Origin: Elizabethkingia miricola
GTDB lineage: Bacteria; Bacteroidota; Bacteroidia; Flavobacteriales; Weeksellaceae
Length of the DNA: 64,000 bases
Assembly (NCBI RefSeq): GCF_001675285.1
Contig: NZ_LSGQ01000007.1
Location: 268,070-332,069 of the forward strand
Reading direction: 5' to 3'
The position numbers and the translations under genes are program-made. The stretch's first letter is position 1. The number at the start of each line of letters is the position of its first letter. Below the pieces are notes generated by a model. That model was not told the DNA's origin. It ran no database searches and saw only the letters and a list, made by a program, of their open reading frames with translations. This document shows positions 60,769 to 64,000 of this stretch, piece by piece.

Positions 60769-62868
60769 ATGAATCTACAACCTACAGACATATTATTAAG
60801 ACAATCCGGTGGCCGTGAGAGCATTTGGCTTTCTCAGCGTCTGATTGAAGAAGTCTGTGAGGTGTCAGATAATCAAATACGTAAAGAGCGTACTCTATAC
60901 AAAAAAACAGTACGTGCATGTGACCTTGCTAAAGCAAAGGATTTCATGCCAGATTCTGGTCGTTCTTGGAGATGGGGTAAGCAGAACGGGCAGTTCTATT
61001 ACTGTTTAGACAATATTCCAGATCGTAAACCGGTATATTATCGTTCTTTATTTGGAGATTCAGAGGCGCTTTTAGACATGTACAGATCTGTCTGTAAGAG
61101 TAAAGATTTAAGTAGCCTTGAAATACGCTTTAAACGCTTTTTAAAGGACAATTTTCGCAATTATCTGGAGTTTTACACAGATACTGACGAAATTCAGCGT
61201 GTTGCCCTGGCTAAAGCATGTGCCACTTTAGAGTTCATTTTGAACGAAAAAGAGGACTATCCAGGCACTAAAAACAAGCTTTATAAGGATATTGCACCTA
61301 TTTTAAAGGTCAATGATATCAGATATTTCCCTCATAACCCGCTTAGGATAAAAGAAAAAGTGGATATCCTAGAGGATACTGACCATGCAATTATAGAAAT
61401 CATTCGACTTCCACGTGTTGGAAACTCAAATGCTGAAGTATACAATGATCCTGTTGTGTTTAGTTGGGCGATGCAGCTTCGTATGATGTCACAGAATTAT
61501 ACTGATGCACATATTGCAAGAACAATCTGGGATGCATGTGACAGAACCGGCAGAAAGAAGCCAACCCGCAGATGGTTTGGTATGCAGATCTTCGAACAGG
61601 CAAAGACTAAGTTCTTAACAGGTGAAAAACGTTTCGGCAGCAGTCGAAAAGCACAAATATTTAAAGATCGTATCCCTTTTGCAGATGCTTTATATGCCGG
61701 TGATACATGGCAAATTGACTCTACAAGGGTTAATATTATTGCTCACAGATCCGCAGACGGCTCAGACAGATATCTGAATGTAATTGCTGTACGTGATGTG
61801 ATGAGTGGTGATATTCTGGGACATGCTTTTGACTATTCGGAAAACAGCGATGTATATCTAAGAGCTTTAAAAATGGCAGTTCAAACTTCAGGATATCTCC
61901 CTTATGAGATTGTAACTGACCGTTTCCCTGGTCACAATACTGATCTGATCAAGAGATTATTTGCCAGAATGGAAGCTTTGGGTGTTAATATTCAAATTAC
62001 ACATAATGCAAACGGAAAAGCAGGCATTGAACGTTGGTTTGGAACTTTCCAGAGCGTTATTTTAATGGGTAGTAAGTATTATTATGGTGAAGGGATCCAA
62101 TCCCGCAGACTTACAGCTCATAGATCACCGGAATACCTGAAGGAAGTTAAAAAAGAAGCTAAAAAGGCAGGTTTTGACCTTGTTGCAGCATATACAGAGT
62201 GTGAAACCTTAGTAGAGCAATTTAGAGATATCAAATACAGCGTTTACAGCCGTAAACATGAAAGTTTACACAAATCACCGAAAGAACTACATCAGGAAAG
62301 CGAAAAGCCGTTTGTAAACTGGATTTCAGCTATGCAAACATCAATGCTTTTCGATAGAAAAACAGAAATTACTCTTTCCGGAAAAGGATCCTTTGTTAAA
62401 GAGATCGCCGGAGTTAAGATTACATACAAAGTTAGCCCTGATTATTATGATGTTATTTCGTCTTACCACGGAAAAAAAGTGGTAGTGTCTTATGATCTTG
62501 ACGATTTAAGCCAGGTATATCTATGGGAGGAACATGACATGCTATTAAAATCACTTTGTCCTGCTGACAGATTCGAGGATATTATGATCCACGGACCTAA
62601 AAAAGAACTTGGAAGACTTTCCCAGGCTAAAGCAAGAGAAAGACAGATTGACGCAATGAAAGAGCAAGAGCTTTCGGATATCATTAATGTAGGAGAAGAT
62701 TCTATGATGATGGGTATTTATACCAATAAAACGAAGGTTAATGAATATGAAGACAGTTACTGGAATCATGAAGAAATACAGGTTCCGTTAAAAAAAGCTT
62801 CCGGAGACGGCTTATCCCCAGAAGATATCGAGAATGCTGTTTTAAATAACATCCACGACGAATTTTAA
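60769..62868 (+). CDS. Mu-like phage transposase (MuA homologue)
   Basis: 699 aa. N-terminal DNA-binding region, then an integrase/DDE core: Asp317 in WQIDSTRVN, Asp384 in VTDRFPGHN, Glu421 in KAGIERWFGTF. A beta-barrel (KGSFVKEIAGVKITYKVSPD) and a charged C-terminus follow, where MuA contacts MuB. It cuts and joins phage ends to target DNA in replicative transposition. All three catalytic residues are present, so it looks active. The ATPase gene starts 12 bp after its stop. Confidence 0.93.
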   Translation: MNLQPTDILLRQSGGRESIWLSQRLIEEVCEVSDNQIRKERTLYKKTVRACDLAKAKDFMPDSGRSWRWGKQNGQFYYCLDNIPDRKPVYYRSLFGDSEALLDMYRSVCKSKDLSSLEIRFKRFLKDNFRNYLEFYTDTDEIQRVALAKACATLEFILNEKEDYPGTKNKLYKDIAPILKVNDIRYFPHNPLRIKEKVDILEDTDHAIIEIIRLPRVGNSNAEVYNDPVVFSWAMQLRMMSQNYTDAHIARTIWDACDRTGRKKPTRRWFGMQIFEQAKTKFLTGEKRFGSSRKAQIFKDRIPFADALYAGDTWQIDSTRVNIIAHRSADGSDRYLNVIAVRDVMSGDILGHAFDYSENSDVYLRALKMAVQTSGYLPYEIVTDRFPGHNTDLIKRLFARMEALGVNIQITHNANGKAGIERWFGTFQSVILMGSKYYYGEGIQSRRLTAHRSPEYLKEVKKEAKKAGFDLVAAYTECETLVEQFRDIKYSVYSRKHESLHKSPKELHQESEKPFVNWISAMQTSMLFDRKTEITLSGKGSFVKEIAGVKITYKVSPDYYDVISSYHGKKVVVSYDLDDLSQVYLWEEHDMLLKSLCPADRFEDIMIHGPKKELGRLSQAKARERQIDAMKEQELSDIINVGEDSMMMGIYTNKTKVNEYEDSYWNHEEIQVPLKKASGDGLSPEDIENAVLNNIHDEF

Positions 62869-62880
62869 AATTAATATAGT

Positions 62881-63795
62881 ATGACAAATCTACAAAAAAA
62901 TGAGATTGTAAAGGCTATTAAAACAGAAAAAGACCGGTTAGGTAGCTACGGACAAGTAGCTACCAAATCCGGAGCTTCAACTGCTACCATCAGCCATATG
63001 GTGAATGGTAAGTGGGATCTGATAACGCCTGAACTATGGCTAAAAGTTGGTGCTGCACTTGGTTACAGCAGTGACGAATGGCAGATTGCTGAAACTTTAA
63101 ACCTTAAAAAGGTGTGCAAAACGCTTTCAGATGCTAAAAGATTCAATCTATTCATGTTTATCAGTGATAAAGGAGGAAAAGGTAAATCAGAACCTTTAAA
63201 ATACTACTCAAGTATGAATATCGACAACGGAGTGTTCTATATCCGTTGCAGAGAGTGGGCAAAGAGAGAGTTTTTAACTGAAGTATGTACCCAATTAGGT
63301 ATAGACATCGGAAAATCAATCATTACCATTGATAAATTAGGAATGTTAGTAGTTGATTTCTTTAGAAAAAGAGCCACAATTAAACCACAGCTGATCATTG
63401 ATGAGGCAGATAAATTAAAAGATTCTGCGCTTCGTTGGTTCATTCACCTTTTCAATGAAAGAGAGGATGAAATGTCTTTAATCGTTGCCGGATCTCCACA
63501 CCTGGAAGAACGGATCGAGAGAGGTGTGCGCCTTAAAAAATTAGGTTTTGATGAGATTGCAAGCCGTTTCGGACGTTCGTATCTGTCTGTTATGGGGGCA
63601 ACAATGGATTGTACTAAGAAAATTTGTGAGGCAAATGGAATAACAGATCCGGCGACCTGCAAAAGAATTTTTACTGATGCGAAACCAATGTATCAGGAGA
63701 TCAGAATTTCTGAGACTGAAGTTGCGAATATTCAAGTTATTGATGATATCCGCAGAGTTAAACGCCTTGTTATTAGAGAAAAACTCAAAATATAG
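62881..63795 (+). CDS. Mu-like transposition ATPase (MuB homologue)
   Basis: 304 aa. An N-terminal HTH (YGQVATKSGASTATISHMVN) is followed by an AAA+ ATPase with Walker A DKGGKGKS (residues 96-103) and Walker B LIIDEAD (171-177). As in MuB the protein would bind target DNA, deliver it to the transposase and protect phage DNA from self-insertion. It is directly after the MuA gene. Confidence 0.92.
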   Translation: MTNLQKNEIVKAIKTEKDRLGSYGQVATKSGASTATISHMVNGKWDLITPELWLKVGAALGYSSDEWQIAETLNLKKVCKTLSDAKRFNLFMFISDKGGKGKSEPLKYYSSMNIDNGVFYIRCREWAKREFLTEVCTQLGIDIGKSIITIDKLGMLVVDFFRKRATIKPQLIIDEADKLKDSALRWFIHLFNEREDEMSLIVAGSPHLEERIERGVRLKKLGFDEIASRFGRSYLSVMGATMDCTKKICEANGITDPATCKRIFTDAKPMYQEIRISETEVANIQVIDDIRRVKRLVIREKLKI

Positions 63796-63800
63796 CAGTC

Positions 63801-64000
63801 ATGCAGCTTTTAGATCTATTTCCGGAGGTGGTTCCAGTAGAACAGTCTCCAAAAGAGAGAAAGATCCGCCGGAAATGTACCAGATACAACAAAACACAGA
63901 ATAATAGGCGATATAAACTGCATAGGAAGGTCAGAAGCTTAGAACTAGAGCAAGTAAAGCTTCACGTACGGAAAAGAATAATAGAATTACCGGTAATGTT
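63801..64000 (+). CDS. basic phage protein, unknown, 3' end outside window
   Basis: At least 66 codons, open to the window edge: MQLLDLFPEVVPVEQSPKER then a very basic stretch (RKIRRKCTRYNKTQNNRRYK). It starts 5 bp after the ATPase stop. No family recognised; it belongs to the same operon. Confidence 0.55.
   Translation, partial: MQLLDLFPEVVPVEQSPKERKIRRKCTRYNKTQNNRRYKLHRKVRSLELEQVKLHVRKRIIELPVM

Overview
The window comes from a flavobacterium of the genus Elizabethkingia (E. meningoseptica or a close relative such as E. anophelis). Two genes point directly to it: a GOB-type class B3 metallo-beta-lactamase with the family's Gln for His substitution in the zinc motif, and an endoglycosidase F1 whose catalytic Glu falls at mature position 132. 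Low GC, Bacteroidetes-type promoters (TTG, about 20 nt, TAnnTTTG), mevalonate-pathway genes and YD-repeat proteins of the flavobacterial type agree with this.

Positions 1-45000 are mostly core chromosome: an SDR, acyl-CoA synthetase and diphosphomevalonate decarboxylase run into blaGOB and two small genes, followed by the endoF1 gene, purK, rluF, purE, HMG-CoA synthase, an M16 protease, an AraC-flanked aldehyde/alcohol dehydrogenase/DUF779 set, an M28 peptidase, a dicarboxylate symporter, cbpA-cbpM, ypdA, glnS, menC, fbp, an aspartate kinase, an OlsF-like acyltransferase and two identical tRNA-Phe genes. Embedded in it (32587-35871) is an outer-membrane beta-barrel receptor followed by five tandem small genes. 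All five encode peptides with the same MKKL...GG leader, the double Gly always at residues 14-15, and Cys-rich cores. Three of the five are too short to be called by a simple ORF cutoff. This looks like a secreted-peptide (bacteriocin-like) locus.

Positions 47000-58700 form a leftward-reading accessory island of Rhs/YD-repeat type. An 1172-aa Rhs protein ends in a JAB/JAMM-like candidate toxin tip and overlaps by 4 bp a lipoprotein that is a candidate immunity protein. Nearby are a second JAB-like lipoprotein with a small secreted partner, an orphan toxin-tip remnant, more orphan lipoproteins, a lipoprotein gene cut by an IS30 element, and a repeated hairpin that follows several lipoprotein genes like a cassette end.

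From about 58676 to the right edge lies the left end of a Mu-like transposable prophage: repeated end sequences, a leftward repressor, a divergent early promoter with an operator-like palindrome, a Ner-like protein, small early genes, a DDE transposase (MuA-like) and an AAA ATPase (MuB-like). It appears to have inserted into a YD-repeat gene, leaving only that gene's 3' part in the window. In the phage early region is a structured non-coding segment (60124-60340). It ends in a tRNA-Leu-like fold with intact acceptor, D and T arms but no normal anticodon arm, and it is preceded by a potential pseudoknot. I consider this RNA and the GG-leader peptide array the two most unusual items here.
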